DNA of 64,000 nt from contig NZ_CAKTFO010000002.1 in NCBI RefSeq assembly GCF_934560975.1, positions 124,001 to 188,000 on the forward strand. Direction: 5' to 3'. The translations under genes were made by a program, and so were the position numbers. Origin of the DNA: an uncultured Sphingomonas sp. GTDB lineage: Bacteria > Pseudomonadota > Alphaproteobacteria > Sphingomonadales > Sphingomonadaceae. Positions 31,214 through 40,815 of this stretch are shown here, piece after piece; position 1 is the stretch's first letter, and every line of letters starts with the position of its first letter. Under the pieces are notes generated by a model that had not been told where the DNA came from, did not search any database, and saw nothing but the letters and a program-made list of their open reading frames with translations.

Positions 31214-33628
31214 TCAAGAGGCGGACGCGCGCTTGGTGCGCAACGTGGGCGCGGCAGCGGCCGGATCGTCGGGCCAGGGGTGCCGCGGATAACGCCCGCG
31301 CATCTCCTTGGCGACCGCCGCCCAGCTACCGGCCCAGAAGCCGGGCAGGTCGCGCGTGGTCTGGATCGGACGCCCCGCCGGGGAAGTCAGGCGCAGCACC
31401 AGCGGCGTCGTTCCCACAGTTGGATGCTCCGCCAGGCCGAACAGCGCCTGGACCCGCAACTCGACGGCGGGCCCGCCCTCCGCCGCATAATCGATGGCGT
31501 GGCTGGTGCCGAGCGGTGAGGTGAAGTGCGGCGGCGCCTTGGCCTCCAGCTGGCGCCTGCCCTCCCAACCGAGCAGGAGTTCCATCGCCGGGGTCAATTG
31601 CCGCTCGGGGATGTCGGACAGGCGGCGACGCCCTTCGACCAGCGGCGGGAGCCATTCGTCCAGCCGCTCCAGCAATGCGGCATCCTCCAGATCCGGCAGG
31701 CCGGCATAACCGGCGCGCGTGCGGAGTGCCTGGTTGGCACCCGACCATGGCAGCAGAGCGAGGCCATGGGTGCGCACGCCATCCACCAGCGCCTTCGCAA
31801 CCATGTCGGGGTGCGCAGTGGGATCAGGGCCGCGCGACAGCCGGATCGCGCCGAGCCGCCGTTCGCGCAACGGCTCGACCGCCGAGGTTGCGGGATTGAA
31901 GGCAGCGGTGCGCACGGTTTCGATCCGGTCGGCGAAGACGTTCTCCACATCGGCGGCGTCGATCGCGGCGGCGGACAGGATGCGGGCGCCGGACGCAACC
32001 CCCTGCGTCTCTGCCACGGCCAGCCACTCGGCCCGCGCCAGGGCGGAGGTGGGATCGAGGCGAAAGCCGCGCCCGCCGGCGGAAATCCAGTCGGCCCCGT
32101 CGCCGCTCCTCCGCCGGCTCAAACGGTCGGGAAAGGCCAACGCCACGCAAGCGCCAATATCGCCCTCCCCTCGGCCACGGGCCAGCCGCTGCCACCGTTC
32201 GGACAATTGCCGGGCGGCGCGCGCACGCGGGCTCCGGTCATCGCGCCAGCGCCGCAGCCGAAGTTCAAGGTCGGGATCACTGCCGCCAAGTCCCTGCTCC
32301 GACAGCAACACCGCCACGTCTGCTGCGGTCGCGCCCCAACCCTGTTCCCCGGCGGCGATCAGCATATGCCCGAGCCGTGGCGCCACCGGCAGCGCCGCCA
32401 CCTTGCGCCCATGGTCGGTCGGACGGCCATCGCCGTCGATCATCCCGAAGGCGGCCAGTCGCGTGCGCGCTTCGGACACGGCCGCCGCGCTCGGCGGATC
32501 GATCCAGCGCAACGCCGTCGGATCGGTCACGCCCCAGATCGCGCAGGCCAGCGCCAAGGCCGACAGATCGGCTTCGGCAATTTCGGGCGGATCGAACGCG
32601 GGCAAGCCCGAGGTCGCCGCCTCCTCCCACAGGCGATAGGCGGTGCCCGGCTGCTGCCGCCCCGCCCGACCGGCGCGCTGGGTGGCGGCGGCGCGGCTGA
32701 CCCGCTCGGTCGCGAGCCGGGTCATGCCGGCGGCCCGGTCATAGCGTGGGCGCCGGGCGAGGCCGCTGTCGATCACGGTCGTAAGCCCGTCCAGCGTCAG
32801 GCTGGTTTCCGCGATGGCGGTCGCCAGCACGACCTTGCGCCGCCCTTGTGCATCGGCGCGGATCGCGGCGCGCTGCGCGGCGGGGTCGAGGCTGCCATGC
32901 AGGCGGTGGAGCGCGATACCGTTGCCAAGCCCGCCAAGCCGCTCGGCCGTCCGCTCGATCTCTGCCACGCCGGGAAGAAAGGCGAGGATACCGCCCGCCG
33001 TGTCCCGCAGCGCACGGCGAATGGCGGCGGCCATGTCATCCTCGATCCGGGCCGCCGACCGGCCGAGGTACAGATGATCGATCGGGAAGCTGCGCCCCGC
33101 GCTCTCGATCACCGGCGCACCGTTCAGCAGGTGCGAGAATCGCGCGCCATCCAGCGTGGCCGACATGGCCACCAGGCGCAGGTCGGGGCGGAGCGCCGCC
33201 TGCACGTCCAGCGCCAGCGACAGGCCGAAATCGCTGTCGAGGCTGCGTTCGTGCACCTCGTCGAACAGCACGGCGGAGATGCCGGCCAGTTCGGGATCGG
33301 CCTGGATCATCGCCACGAAGATACCCTGCGTCGCCACCAGCAGCCGGGTCGCCGCGGATTGCTTGCTGTCGAGGCGGGTGGCGTAGCCGATCAGCCCGCC
33401 GACCGGCACGCCCGCCAGTTCGGCGATCCGTTCGGCAGCGGCGCGGGCGGCGAGCCGGCGCGGCGACAGCAGCAGCACGCGGCCGGAACACCAAGGGCGA
33501 TCGAGCAAGGCGGGCGCGACCGCCGTCGTCTTGCCCGCACCCGGCGGCGCGACCAGCACGGCGCTGTTGCCGGCATCCAGCGCGGCGAGCAGGTCGGGCA
33601 GAACGATGTTGATCGGCAGGTCGGCCAT
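31214..33628 (-). CDS. hrpB: ATP-dependent helicase HrpB
   Basis: DEAH/RHA superfamily 2 helicase of 804 residues. Walker A is APPGAGKTT (27-35), Walker B is DEVHER, motif III is MSATLDG, and motif VI is QRAGRAGRQQPG. A helicase-associated domain and the HrpB-specific C-terminus (LGTSHAIDYAAEGGPAVELRVQALFG) follow. Its cellular role in bacteria is unclear. The ATG at 33628 (MADLPINIVL) is taken over the longer frame, which crosses the tdk promoter region. Divergent from tdk, 58 bases away; first gene of a run with the complex I subunit and tgt. Confidence 0.95.
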   Translation of the reverse strand: MADLPINIVLPDLLAALDAGNSAVLVAPPGAGKTTAVAPALLDRPWCSGRVLLLSPRRLAARAAAERIAELAGVPVGGLIGYATRLDSKQSAATRLLVATQGIFVAMIQADPELAGISAVLFDEVHERSLDSDFGLSLALDVQAALRPDLRLVAMSATLDGARFSHLLNGAPVIESAGRSFPIDHLYLGRSAARIEDDMAAAIRRALRDTAGGILAFLPGVAEIERTAERLGGLGNGIALHRLHGSLDPAAQRAAIRADAQGRRKVVLATAIAETSLTLDGLTTVIDSGLARRPRYDRAAGMTRLATERVSRAAATQRAGRAGRQQPGTAYRLWEEAATSGLPAFDPPEIAEADLSALALACAIWGVTDPTALRWIDPPSAAAVSEARTRLAAFGMIDGDGRPTDHGRKVAALPVAPRLGHMLIAAGEQGWGATAADVAVLLSEQGLGGSDPDLELRLRRWRDDRSPRARAARQLSERWQRLARGRGEGDIGACVALAFPDRLSRRRSGDGADWISAGGRGFRLDPTSALARAEWLAVAETQGVASGARILSAAAIDAADVENVFADRIETVRTAAFNPATSAVEPLRERRLGAIRLSRGPDPTAHPDMVAKALVDGVRTHGLALLPWSGANQALRTRAGYAGLPDLEDAALLERLDEWLPPLVEGRRRLSDIPERQLTPAMELLLGWEGRRQLEAKAPPHFTSPLGTSHAIDYAAEGGPAVELRVQALFGLAEHPTVGTTPLVLRLTSPAGRPIQTTRDLPGFWAGSWAAVAKEMRGRYPRHPWPDDPAAAAPTLRTKRASAS

Positions 33629-33686
33629 GGTCGCGCTGCTTAGCCCTTGCTTCGCCCCGCGGGGAGAGGGCAATGATCGCGATCGC

Positions 33687-34295
33687 ATGGCCAAGCTCTA
33701 TTTCTATTATGCCTCCATGAATGCCGGCAAGTCGACCGTGCTGCTGCAGGCCAGCTTCAACTATCGCGAGCGGGGAATGCGCACCATGGTGTGGACCGCG
33801 GCGGTGGACGACCGTTATCGGCCGGGCACCATCACGTCGCGCATCGGACTGGAGGCTGAGGCGCATGTGTTCGCCGCCGAGACGGACCTGCGCGGGGCGA
33901 TCGAGACGGAACATGCCGCCGCCCCGCTCCACTGCGTGCTGGTGGACGAGGCGCAATTCCTGTCGGGCGCACAGGTCGGGCAATTGGCCGACATTTGCGA
34001 CGAGCTCGACATACCCGTATTGGCCTATGGCCTGCGCACCGATTTCCTCGGCCAGCTGTTCGACGGCAGCCGCCGACTGCTGGCGATCGCGGACGTGCTG
34101 AACGAGATCAAGGCGGTGTGCGGGTGCGGGCGCAAGGCAACCATGAACCTGCGCTGCGACCACCACGGCCATGTCGCCCGCGCAGGGGCGCAGACGGTGA
34201 TCGGCGGCAATGACCGCTACGTCGCGGTGTGCCGACGCCATTTCACCATGGCGATGCGCAACGGCAGGCTTCCCGATTTCCGCCGCGCCGCCTAG
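33687..34295 (+). CDS. tdk: Thymidine kinase
   Basis: Type II thymidine kinase of 202 residues that phosphorylates thymidine to dTMP in nucleotide salvage. The P-loop is YASMNAGKST, the catalytic region VLVDEAQFL, the structural zinc ligands CGCGRKA and CRRHF, and the substrate lid contains VIGGNDRYVAVC. The ATG at 33687 (MAKLYFYYAS) matches the family start. Followed 31 bases later by the DUF885 peptidase gene. Confidence 0.96.
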   Translation: MAKLYFYYASMNAGKSTVLLQASFNYRERGMRTMVWTAAVDDRYRPGTITSRIGLEAEAHVFAAETDLRGAIETEHAAAPLHCVLVDEAQFLSGAQVGQLADICDELDIPVLAYGLRTDFLGQLFDGSRRLLAIADVLNEIKAVCGCGRKATMNLRCDHHGHVARAGAQTVIGGNDRYVAVCRRHFTMAMRNGRLPDFRRAA

Positions 34296-34326
34296 GCTTG
34301 CCCGACTACAGGAGTTGCCTTCCCCG

Positions 34327-36162
34327 ATGCTCACCACCCGTCGTGAATTGCTGGCCGGTGCCGGCGCCGTCGCCTTACTCTCCGCCTTGCCGCTCCAGGC
34401 CCGGTCTGATGGCGGGGATGCCGCCGCCAACGCCTATCTGGACGACATCGCCGAGGAGATATTGCGCGACTTCCCGGAAACGGCGGCGGGCCTGGGGATC
34501 GACAATGGCCAGAGGGCCGCATTGCACGGACGATTCGGGGATCGCAGCGGCGGCGCCTACCGTCAGAAGGCGGCGCGGACCGAGGCGCGGCTGGCGCGGC
34601 TGAAGGCGTTCAATCGCGCCGGCCTGTCGCACGGCACCGCGCTCAACCTGGACGTCTGCCAGAGCGCGCACGAACTGGCGGTGGAAGGCTTCCGCACCAT
34701 GCCGGTCGGCGAGGTGGCGACTTTCCACTCCGACGTCAGCTATCGCAGCACGCCTTATATCGTCGCCCAGAATACCGGCGCTTATGTCGAGCTGCCGGAC
34801 ACACTGGAAAACCATCACGCAGTGGCGAACAGCGCCGATGCCGACGCCTATCTGTCGCGGGTGGAGGCGTTCGCCAAGGCGATCGACGGCGAGACCGAGC
34901 GGCTGATCGTCGACCAGGCCAAGGGCGCGCTGCTGCCCGGTTTCCTCAACGACATTGCGGTGAAGCAGCTGACGGAGATGCGCACCCAGGCGCCGGCCGA
35001 GTGGAGCATCGTCGACAGCCTGTCCGAGAAGGCGCAAAAGGCCGGGCTGCCCGCCAGCTATGCCGATCGCGCGGCGAAGCTGGTGAGCGAGAGGGTCGCG
35101 CCGGCGCTGGGTCGGCAGGCCGCCGCGCTGCAATCGGTGCGCGCCAAGGCGAGCGATGTGCCCGGCATCTCGGCGCGGCCAGATGGGGAGGCCTATTATG
35201 CCTGGCTGGTGAAGGCGGGCACCACCACCACCTACTCGCCGGAAGAGCTCCACCGCCTGGGCGTGGAGCAGAATGCGGAGCTGAACGCCCGGATCGACAC
35301 CCTGTTGAAGGCGCAGGGCATCACCAAGGGTACGGTGGGCGAGCGGCTGACCGCGCTCGGCAGGCGGCCCGACCTGCTTTTCTCCAACGACGATGCGGGG
35401 CGCGCCAAGCTGCTGGCCTATCTAAACGGTCGGGTGGCGGACATCCGCACCCGCCTGCCGCGCGCTTTCGCGACCATGGTGAAGGGCAATCTGGTCATCA
35501 AGCGCGTACCGCCCGCAATCCAGGACGGCATGCCGAACGGCTATGCCGGACCGGGCGCGATCGACGGCAGCACGCCGGGCGTCTACTTCATCAACCTGAA
35601 GGATACGTCGCACTGGCCGCGCTATTCGCTGCCGACCTTGACCTATCATGAGGGGATTCCCGGCCACATCTGGCAGGGCGAATATAGCTACAAGCTGCCG
35701 CTGATCCGGTCGCTGCTGGCGTTCAACGCCTATTCGGAAGGCTGGGCGCTGTATGCCGAACAGCTCGGGGACGAACTCGGGGCCTATGCTGACGATCCCT
35801 TGGGGAAGATCGGCTATCTCCAGTCGATCAACTTCCGCGCGATGCGGCTGGTGGTGGATACCGGCGTGCACGCCAAACGCTGGGACTTCGACCGCGCCCT
35901 CAACACCTTTGCGGAAGGCACCGGTCAGCCGCGCGAAGAGCTGCGGTCCGAACTCAACCGCTATTGCTCCTGGCCGGGTCAGGCCTGCGGCTACAAGATG
36001 GGCCATAACGAGATCGTGCGACTGCGCGGCCATGCACAACAGGCGCTGGGCAGCCGCTACGACCTCCGGCAATTCGACGACGCCATCGTACTTGGCGGCA
36101 ACATGCCGCTGACGATGCTGGCGCGCGTGGTCGACCGCTATATCGCGACCGCGCGCGCCTGA
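34327..36162 (+). CDS. DUF885 family exported metallopeptidase-like protein
   Basis: A 611-residue protein of the DUF885 group, related to M32/M3 metallopeptidases. A twin-arginine-like leader (TRRELLAGAGAVALLSALPLQA) predicts export. The putative zinc motif is HEGIPGH (441-447), with further acidic residues in AYSEGWALYAEQLGDELG. Helical throughout. The start at 34327 follows AGGAG with a longish spacer. It comes after tdk but is functionally unrelated; the substrate is unknown. Its stop lies ten bases from the convergent RTX gene. Confidence 0.9.
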   Translation: MLTTRRELLAGAGAVALLSALPLQARSDGGDAAANAYLDDIAEEILRDFPETAAGLGIDNGQRAALHGRFGDRSGGAYRQKAARTEARLARLKAFNRAGLSHGTALNLDVCQSAHELAVEGFRTMPVGEVATFHSDVSYRSTPYIVAQNTGAYVELPDTLENHHAVANSADADAYLSRVEAFAKAIDGETERLIVDQAKGALLPGFLNDIAVKQLTEMRTQAPAEWSIVDSLSEKAQKAGLPASYADRAAKLVSERVAPALGRQAAALQSVRAKASDVPGISARPDGEAYYAWLVKAGTTTTYSPEELHRLGVEQNAELNARIDTLLKAQGITKGTVGERLTALGRRPDLLFSNDDAGRAKLLAYLNGRVADIRTRLPRAFATMVKGNLVIKRVPPAIQDGMPNGYAGPGAIDGSTPGVYFINLKDTSHWPRYSLPTLTYHEGIPGHIWQGEYSYKLPLIRSLLAFNAYSEGWALYAEQLGDELGAYADDPLGKIGYLQSINFRAMRLVVDTGVHAKRWDFDRALNTFAEGTGQPREELRSELNRYCSWPGQACGYKMGHNEIVRLRGHAQQALGSRYDLRQFDDAIVLGGNMPLTMLARVVDRYIATARA

Positions 36163-36171
36163 TCGAATGGC

Positions 36172-38682
36172 TTAGACGAAGTCGTTCACATCGAAGGCGT
36201 TGGTGCCGACCCCTTCGAAGCGGATGCTGGAGTCGACGCCCCCGCGCGTGTCGCCGTCGAAGAACAGGTAGGTGTCGCTGCCGACCGACACCGCCGCCAC
36301 CGCCGTGCCGCTGACCATGCGCGCCGCCAGCGCCGCCGCGTCGCCCGCCGAGGATGCGGTGGCGTGCAGCACGCTGCTGACCGCGAAGCCGAGCGAAAAA
36401 TGGTCCGCGCCATCGGCGAAGTCGGCCACCCGGTCGCCTTCATAAGCGTGGTCGCCGCTGCGGCCGAACACCGCATCGCCATTGGTGAACACGAACAGGT
36501 CCTCGCCCCCGCCGCCGGTCAGCCGGTCATAGCCGCTGCCGCCGTTCAGTGTGTCGCGGCCCATGTCGCCATAGAGCGCGTCGTCGCCCGTGCCGCCGAA
36601 CAGCAGGTCGTTGCCCGCGCCACCGCGCAGCGCGTCGTCACCGGCATCGCCATTGAGCGTGTCGTTGCCGCGATTGCCCTGGAGGTAATCCAGGCCGTCG
36701 CCGCCGTTGATCAGGTCGTCATCGGCACCGCCATAGACGCGGTCGTTGCCGGTCCCGCCCATGATCGTATCGTTCCCGGCATTACCCTGGATGTAATCGT
36801 TGCCGCCGCCGCCGAGCAGCAGGTCACCGCCGTCCGCGTTACCGGCCGACGTGGTCAGCGCGTTGCCGTAGATGTGATCGTTGCCGCTGCCGCCCAGGAT
36901 CGTATCCGATCCGCCGCCACCCTGATAATAATCCGCCTCGATGAAATTGCCCGGTCCGTTCCGGGTGTCGGACAGGCCGAGGATGCGATCATTGCCGTCG
37001 CCGCCATGGATCGTGTCGTTGGCATTGCCGGCCATCAGCGTGTCGTCGCCGGACGTACCGTTCAGGACATGGCCTTCCAGGCGCGCCGACTGGAACCCGG
37101 CGAGTGGCGCGGACAGGTGCGATCCGCCGGTCATCTGCTGGCCGATCAGCGCGTCGTAGCGGACGCTGCCGGTCTTGTAGATGTTGTCGAGGACACCCCA
37201 ATAGCCATATTTGTCGGAGTCGCCGACGTCGAAATAGCTGACCAGCGTCGACCCGCCGACGTCCTCGAAGATGTCGGCCATCCTGGTGTAAAGGTTGCCC
37301 ATGCGCGGATCGTTCATCAGGCGCGCGAAGAAGTCCGTGATCTCGCCCTGGATGCTGGCGGGGAATTTCGCCGCTGTCAGGTGCGCACCGCCTTCATAGG
37401 CCTGCAAGTCCAATCCGTTGGCCTTGGCGAGGCCGGCAGCCTTGGTCAGACGGCTGACCAGCTGGGACATGCCGCCATCGGCACGGAGCGGCCCGCCCTG
37501 CTCCAGTTCCTTGAAGGCGGCGTCCATGCCGGCCTGGCCGCCGCGCGCCCACTCCAGCACCTTGGCCTGATTTGCGGCATTCTTGTCGGAAACCGACAGC
37601 TGGTTGCCGAAGTAGGTGGTTACCGCATAGCTGTCGAACAGGCCGGATACGGTGCCTCCGGCAGCGGTAATGCCCTTCTGCATGTAACCGAACAGGCCGT
37701 CATTGCCCAACTGGCCGCCGAGTACGCTTTCTGTCCGCGCATCGGCGGAGCTACCGAAGACCTCATCCACCATCTTGGCGACCTGCGCCGAACGGTAGCC
37801 GTAATAGGTCATCCACGCGCCGTTAGGCAGTTCGGCCTTGTCCTTGGGGTCGATCCTGCCGTCGCCATTGGCGTCCTTGCCCCACAAGGCCGACGCCTGA
37901 TCCTGGGCGTAGCTCGCGACCTTGTAGTCCCAGTTCCACACCTCGTTGGAATATTCGACGTGCAGCTTGATGCCGGGATCCAGATGATCGCGGATATAGC
38001 TCAGCGCGTTCCTGACATAGGTGTCGTCGGCCTGGCCGGGCACGTTCCACCACATGGCGGTGCCGGTTTCGTTGGCTAGCCGCACCATCACTTCCAGCGG
38101 CACGCCATCTGCATGCTGCGCCTTGGCCCAGCTGGAGTCGGACACCTGGGATCGATCGTCCCACGACACGGCCTTGCCGGGATCGATGTTGCCCCAATCC
38201 TTGAAGCGCAGCACGTCCCACGCGCTCGCCTTCTCGACAAAGGCCGGGTTGAAGATTTCGCCGGCCTGGAACAGGTCCACCTGGTCCGTGCGCACCACGT
38301 GCAGGTCGCGCAGCGGATCGCCCGGGTTCATGTTGCTGAGCTTCAACTGCACGCTGACCGTGTCAGGCTTGGTCACCTCGAAGGTGATCTGGTTGTCACT
38401 CTTGCTCAGTATCTTGGCACCGGCCAGGCTGAACGTGCCGCTGCCCTGCCAGGTCATCACATAGGTGTCGATCGGCGCCTCGCCTGCCGGATCGACCCCG
38501 ACCATCTTGTAGATGTAGTTGGAGCCAGAAGGAATGCCCATCGGATCGCCCGCATCGTTCATGTCGACGTTGACACTGTTGTTCGTAGTGCGCCAGCCGT
38601 CGGCTGTCTTGGCGCGGTCGATGAACGGCTCCTGCGTCGAATAGTAGCTGACGCCCGTCAAATTCATCCCGATCGATGTCAT
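36172..38682 (-). CDS. Large RTX calcium-binding protein with glycosidase-like N-terminal domain
   Basis: 836 residues. Residues 1-520 are a TIM-barrel-like domain with the clan-A acid/base pattern EYSNEVWNW (Glu247) and a second Glu430 in YEGGAHLT, the usual strand 4 and 7 positions. Residues about 540-731 are RTX Gly/Asp-rich nonapeptide repeats that bind Ca2+, and the C-terminal 100 residues end hydrophobically (FDVNDFV). There is no N-terminal signal peptide, which fits type I secretion; no type I exporter is in this window. The domain resembles cellulose-binding or glycoside-hydrolase-like proteins, so an extracellular polysaccharide is the likely target. Catalysis is not proven by sequence. 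Confidence 0.85.
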   Translation of the reverse strand: MTSIGMNLTGVSYYSTQEPFIDRAKTADGWRTTNNSVNVDMNDAGDPMGIPSGSNYIYKMVGVDPAGEAPIDTYVMTWQGSGTFSLAGAKILSKSDNQITFEVTKPDTVSVQLKLSNMNPGDPLRDLHVVRTDQVDLFQAGEIFNPAFVEKASAWDVLRFKDWGNIDPGKAVSWDDRSQVSDSSWAKAQHADGVPLEVMVRLANETGTAMWWNVPGQADDTYVRNALSYIRDHLDPGIKLHVEYSNEVWNWDYKVASYAQDQASALWGKDANGDGRIDPKDKAELPNGAWMTYYGYRSAQVAKMVDEVFGSSADARTESVLGGQLGNDGLFGYMQKGITAAGGTVSGLFDSYAVTTYFGNQLSVSDKNAANQAKVLEWARGGQAGMDAAFKELEQGGPLRADGGMSQLVSRLTKAAGLAKANGLDLQAYEGGAHLTAAKFPASIQGEITDFFARLMNDPRMGNLYTRMADIFEDVGGSTLVSYFDVGDSDKYGYWGVLDNIYKTGSVRYDALIGQQMTGGSHLSAPLAGFQSARLEGHVLNGTSGDDTLMAGNANDTIHGGDGNDRILGLSDTRNGPGNFIEADYYQGGGGSDTILGGSGNDHIYGNALTTSAGNADGGDLLLGGGGNDYIQGNAGNDTIMGGTGNDRVYGGADDDLINGGDGLDYLQGNRGNDTLNGDAGDDALRGGAGNDLLFGGTGDDALYGDMGRDTLNGGSGYDRLTGGGGEDLFVFTNGDAVFGRSGDHAYEGDRVADFADGADHFSLGFAVSSVLHATASSAGDAAALAARMVSGTAVAAVSVGSDTYLFFDGDTRGGVDSSIRFEGVGTNAFDVNDFV
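36490..37062 (-). repeat. RTX nonapeptide repeat array
   Basis: Codons 540-731 of the preceding gene hold about 18-20 copies of GGxGxDxLx-type nonapeptides (for example GGDGNDRIL, GGTGNDRVY, GGAGNDLLF, GGTGDDALY), with some spaced variants. They form a Ca2+-binding parallel beta roll. Confidence 0.93.
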
Positions 38683-38832
38683 GCTGCAACCCCGATTGCG
38701 CAGGGTGCGTGACAGTCACTGCACGCTACCCGTGAAACACAAGCGGCAGCGATGACTTTAGCTGAGGAGGATTTGTCTGCCCCCGCCGGCAAGGCACCGA
38801 ACCGCGTCGGAGTCCTCTTTAGGCATGGCGGG

Positions 38833-38860
38833 ATTTTAAATGGGTAATGGCGATGGTTAA
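38833..38860 (-). promoter_or_regulatory. Candidate promoter for the RTX gene
   Basis: On the minus strand TTAACC (38855-38860) and TAAAAT (38833-38838) are 16 bases apart, in the only AT-rich stretch of the 218-base gap before the RTX gene. Reading direction and position suit that gene; the -35 match is weak. Confidence 0.35.
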
Positions 38861-38900
38861 TCGGCCGTTAGTAGGATCATCCCGCGATTACAAAGCGCGA

Positions 38901-39926
38901 TCAGGGCAGAAGCAGGCTGGCATCCCCGTAAGAATAGAAACGGTAGCCCGTCGCGATCGCGTGGCCATATGCCTCCTGCATCCGCTCCCTGCCCATCAGC
39001 GCGGAAACCAGCATGAACAATGTGGAGCGCGGCAGGTGGAAGTTGGTCAACAGCCCGTCGATCCCGCGAAAGCGGTAGCCGGGCGTGATGAAGATGGCGG
39101 TATCCCCCTCGAACGGCTGGATGATCCCCTGCTCGTCGGCGGCGCTTTCGATCAGGCGGAGGCTGGTCGTGCCGACCGCTATGACGCGGTTGCCTGCCGC
39201 GCGGGTGGTGTTGAGGCGCGCGGCGGTGGCGGCATCGATCCGCCCCCATTCTGCATGCATCCGGTGGTCCGCCGTATCCTCCGCCTTTACCGGCAGAAAG
39301 GTGCCCGCGCCGACATGCAAGGTCAGCGTCTGGTGGCCGATGCCCGCCTGCTCCAGCGCGGCGAGCAACCCCGGCGTGAAATGAAGAGCCGCCGTGGGGG
39401 CCGCCACCGCACCGGGCTCGCTGGCGAACATGGTCTGGTAATCGTCCAGGTCCTGCGCGTCGGTGGCACGCTTGCCGGCAATATAGGGCGGCAGCGGCAT
39501 CCGGCCGGCCCGTTCTAGCAGCAATTCGACCGGCTCTTCGCCCTCGAACACCAGCAGGAAAGAGCCGTCGTCGCGCCGCTCCACCGCCCCCGCCGTGACA
39601 TCGGCACCGAAGTCGATGCGGTCCCCGGGCCGCAGCCGCTTGGCGTTGCGCACGAACGCCACCCAGTGGCGTGGTCCTTCGCGCTTGTGGAGGGTGGCGC
39701 CGATCCGCGCCTCGCCCCGCATCCCCTCCAGTTGCGCGGGGATGACGCGGGTGTCGTTGAACACCAGCAAGTCGCCGGGGCGCAGCAGATTCGGCAGATC
39801 GCGAACGATGCGGTCCTCGCTGCGGTCACCGTCCAGCAGCAGCAGGCGCGCGGCATCGCGCGGCACGGCGGGGCGCAGGGCGATCCGCTCCGGCAGCAGA
39901 TCGAAGTCGAACAGGTCCACACGCAT
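38901..39926 (-). CDS. queA: S-adenosylmethionine:tRNA ribosyltransferase-isomerase
   Basis: 341 residues, the second-to-last enzyme of queuosine synthesis; it adds the cyclopentene ring to preQ1 at tRNA position 34 using the ribosyl group of SAM. Conserved runs: VDLFDFDLLPERIALRP, NDTRVIPAQLEG, APTAALHFTP, LHVGAGTFLPV, AEWGRID and GTTSLRLIESA. The ATG at 39926 matches the usual start. Last gene of the run xseB-ispA-coaD-cyclophilin-queA. Together with tgt it supports a working queuosine pathway. Confidence 0.96.
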   Translation of the reverse strand: MRVDLFDFDLLPERIALRPAVPRDAARLLLLDGDRSEDRIVRDLPNLLRPGDLLVFNDTRVIPAQLEGMRGEARIGATLHKREGPRHWVAFVRNAKRLRPGDRIDFGADVTAGAVERRDDGSFLLVFEGEEPVELLLERAGRMPLPPYIAGKRATDAQDLDDYQTMFASEPGAVAAPTAALHFTPGLLAALEQAGIGHQTLTLHVGAGTFLPVKAEDTADHRMHAEWGRIDAATAARLNTTRAAGNRVIAVGTTSLRLIESAADEQGIIQPFEGDTAIFITPGYRFRGIDGLLTNFHLPRSTLFMLVSALMGRERMQEAYGHAIATGYRFYSYGDASLLLP

Positions 39927-39947
39927 GATGGGCAGGCTTGCGGCGGA

Positions 39948-40793
39948 TCAGCGCCGGCGCGGCGGCTTTGCGTCGCTCTGCCCGGCGGCTTCGGCGGCAT
40001 CCGCCGCCGCCTGGGCAGCCCCGCCCGCTGCCATGCGGGCGGCCGCCGCGCGATTGCGGGCGGTGCCGGTCTTGCCCTGCCTTGCCGCGACAGCCGCATC
40101 GTCGGCCGCGATTGCCGCTTCGGCCGCCTGATCGGCGGCGGCGGTGGCCGCGGCAGAGGATGCTGCCTGCGCCACCGGCGGGGACGCCGCCACGGCCGGC
40201 GGTTGCCCCATCCAGGCACGCACCACCTTGGTCGGGTTGGCGGGCGGCTCACCCTTTTCGATCAGGTCCACCTGCGCCATGCCGGCGATCACCCGACCTA
40301 CGACCGTATATTTGCGATCCAGCGTCAAGTTGGGGGCCAGCATGATGTAGAACTGGCTGTTGGCGCTGTCCGGACTGTCGGCGCGCGCCATGGCCATCGC
40401 GCCGCGCACATGCGGCAGGTCGTTGAACTCCGCCTTCAGGTCCGGCAGGTCCGATCCGCCCTCGCCCGTGCCCTTTGGATCGCCGCCCTGCGCCATGAAC
40501 CCATCGATCACGCGGTGGAAGCTGGTGCCGTCATAGAAGTGGCGGCCGATCAGCGTCTTGATCCGCTCCACCGAGTTCGGCGCCACGTCCGGGCGCAGCA
40601 GGACCGAGACGGTGCCGCCGGTCGACAGTTGGAGATTGAAGATGTTGGCCGGATCGGCCGCGGGCGTCACCTGCGCCGTCGGCACGCCGGGCTTGAGCGT
40701 GGGTTCGGCCAGGCCCTGCGGCCCGGTCGCCTGGGCCAGAACGGGGGCCGCCGCACAGGCCGCGAAACCCCAGACCAGATGCTTGAAGAGCAA
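39948..40793 (-). CDS. Cyclophilin-type peptidylprolyl isomerase with Ala-rich tail
   Basis: 281 residues. Signal peptide (MLFKHLVWGFAACAAAPVLAQ) followed by a cyclophilin domain: FNLQLSTGGTVSVLLRPDVAPNSV, FYDGTSFHRVIDGFMAQGGDP, GAMAMARADSPDSANSQFYIML and YTVVGRVIAGM. The tail of about 85 residues is almost pure Ala with Gln, Asp and Arg, ending DAKPPRRR. The TTG at 40793 has GGAG seven bases upstream; longer frames run into coaD. It starts 22 bases after coaD and ends 21 bases before queA. Confidence 0.9.
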   Translation of the reverse strand: MLFKHLVWGFAACAAAPVLAQATGPQGLAEPTLKPGVPTAQVTPAADPANIFNLQLSTGGTVSVLLRPDVAPNSVERIKTLIGRHFYDGTSFHRVIDGFMAQGGDPKGTGEGGSDLPDLKAEFNDLPHVRGAMAMARADSPDSANSQFYIMLAPNLTLDRKYTVVGRVIAGMAQVDLIEKGEPPANPTKVVRAWMGQPPAVAASPPVAQAASSAAATAAADQAAEAAIAADDAAVAARQGKTGTARNRAAAARMAAGGAAQAAADAAEAAGQSDAKPPRRR

Positions 40794-40815
40794 GAATAGG
40801 CTCCGTATGTTTGGA

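Noticed and set aside
36490..37062. Short regularly spaced repeats that at first look CRISPR-like
   Set aside because: They are coding RTX nonapeptides of variable sequence, in frame, without unique spacers or cas genes.
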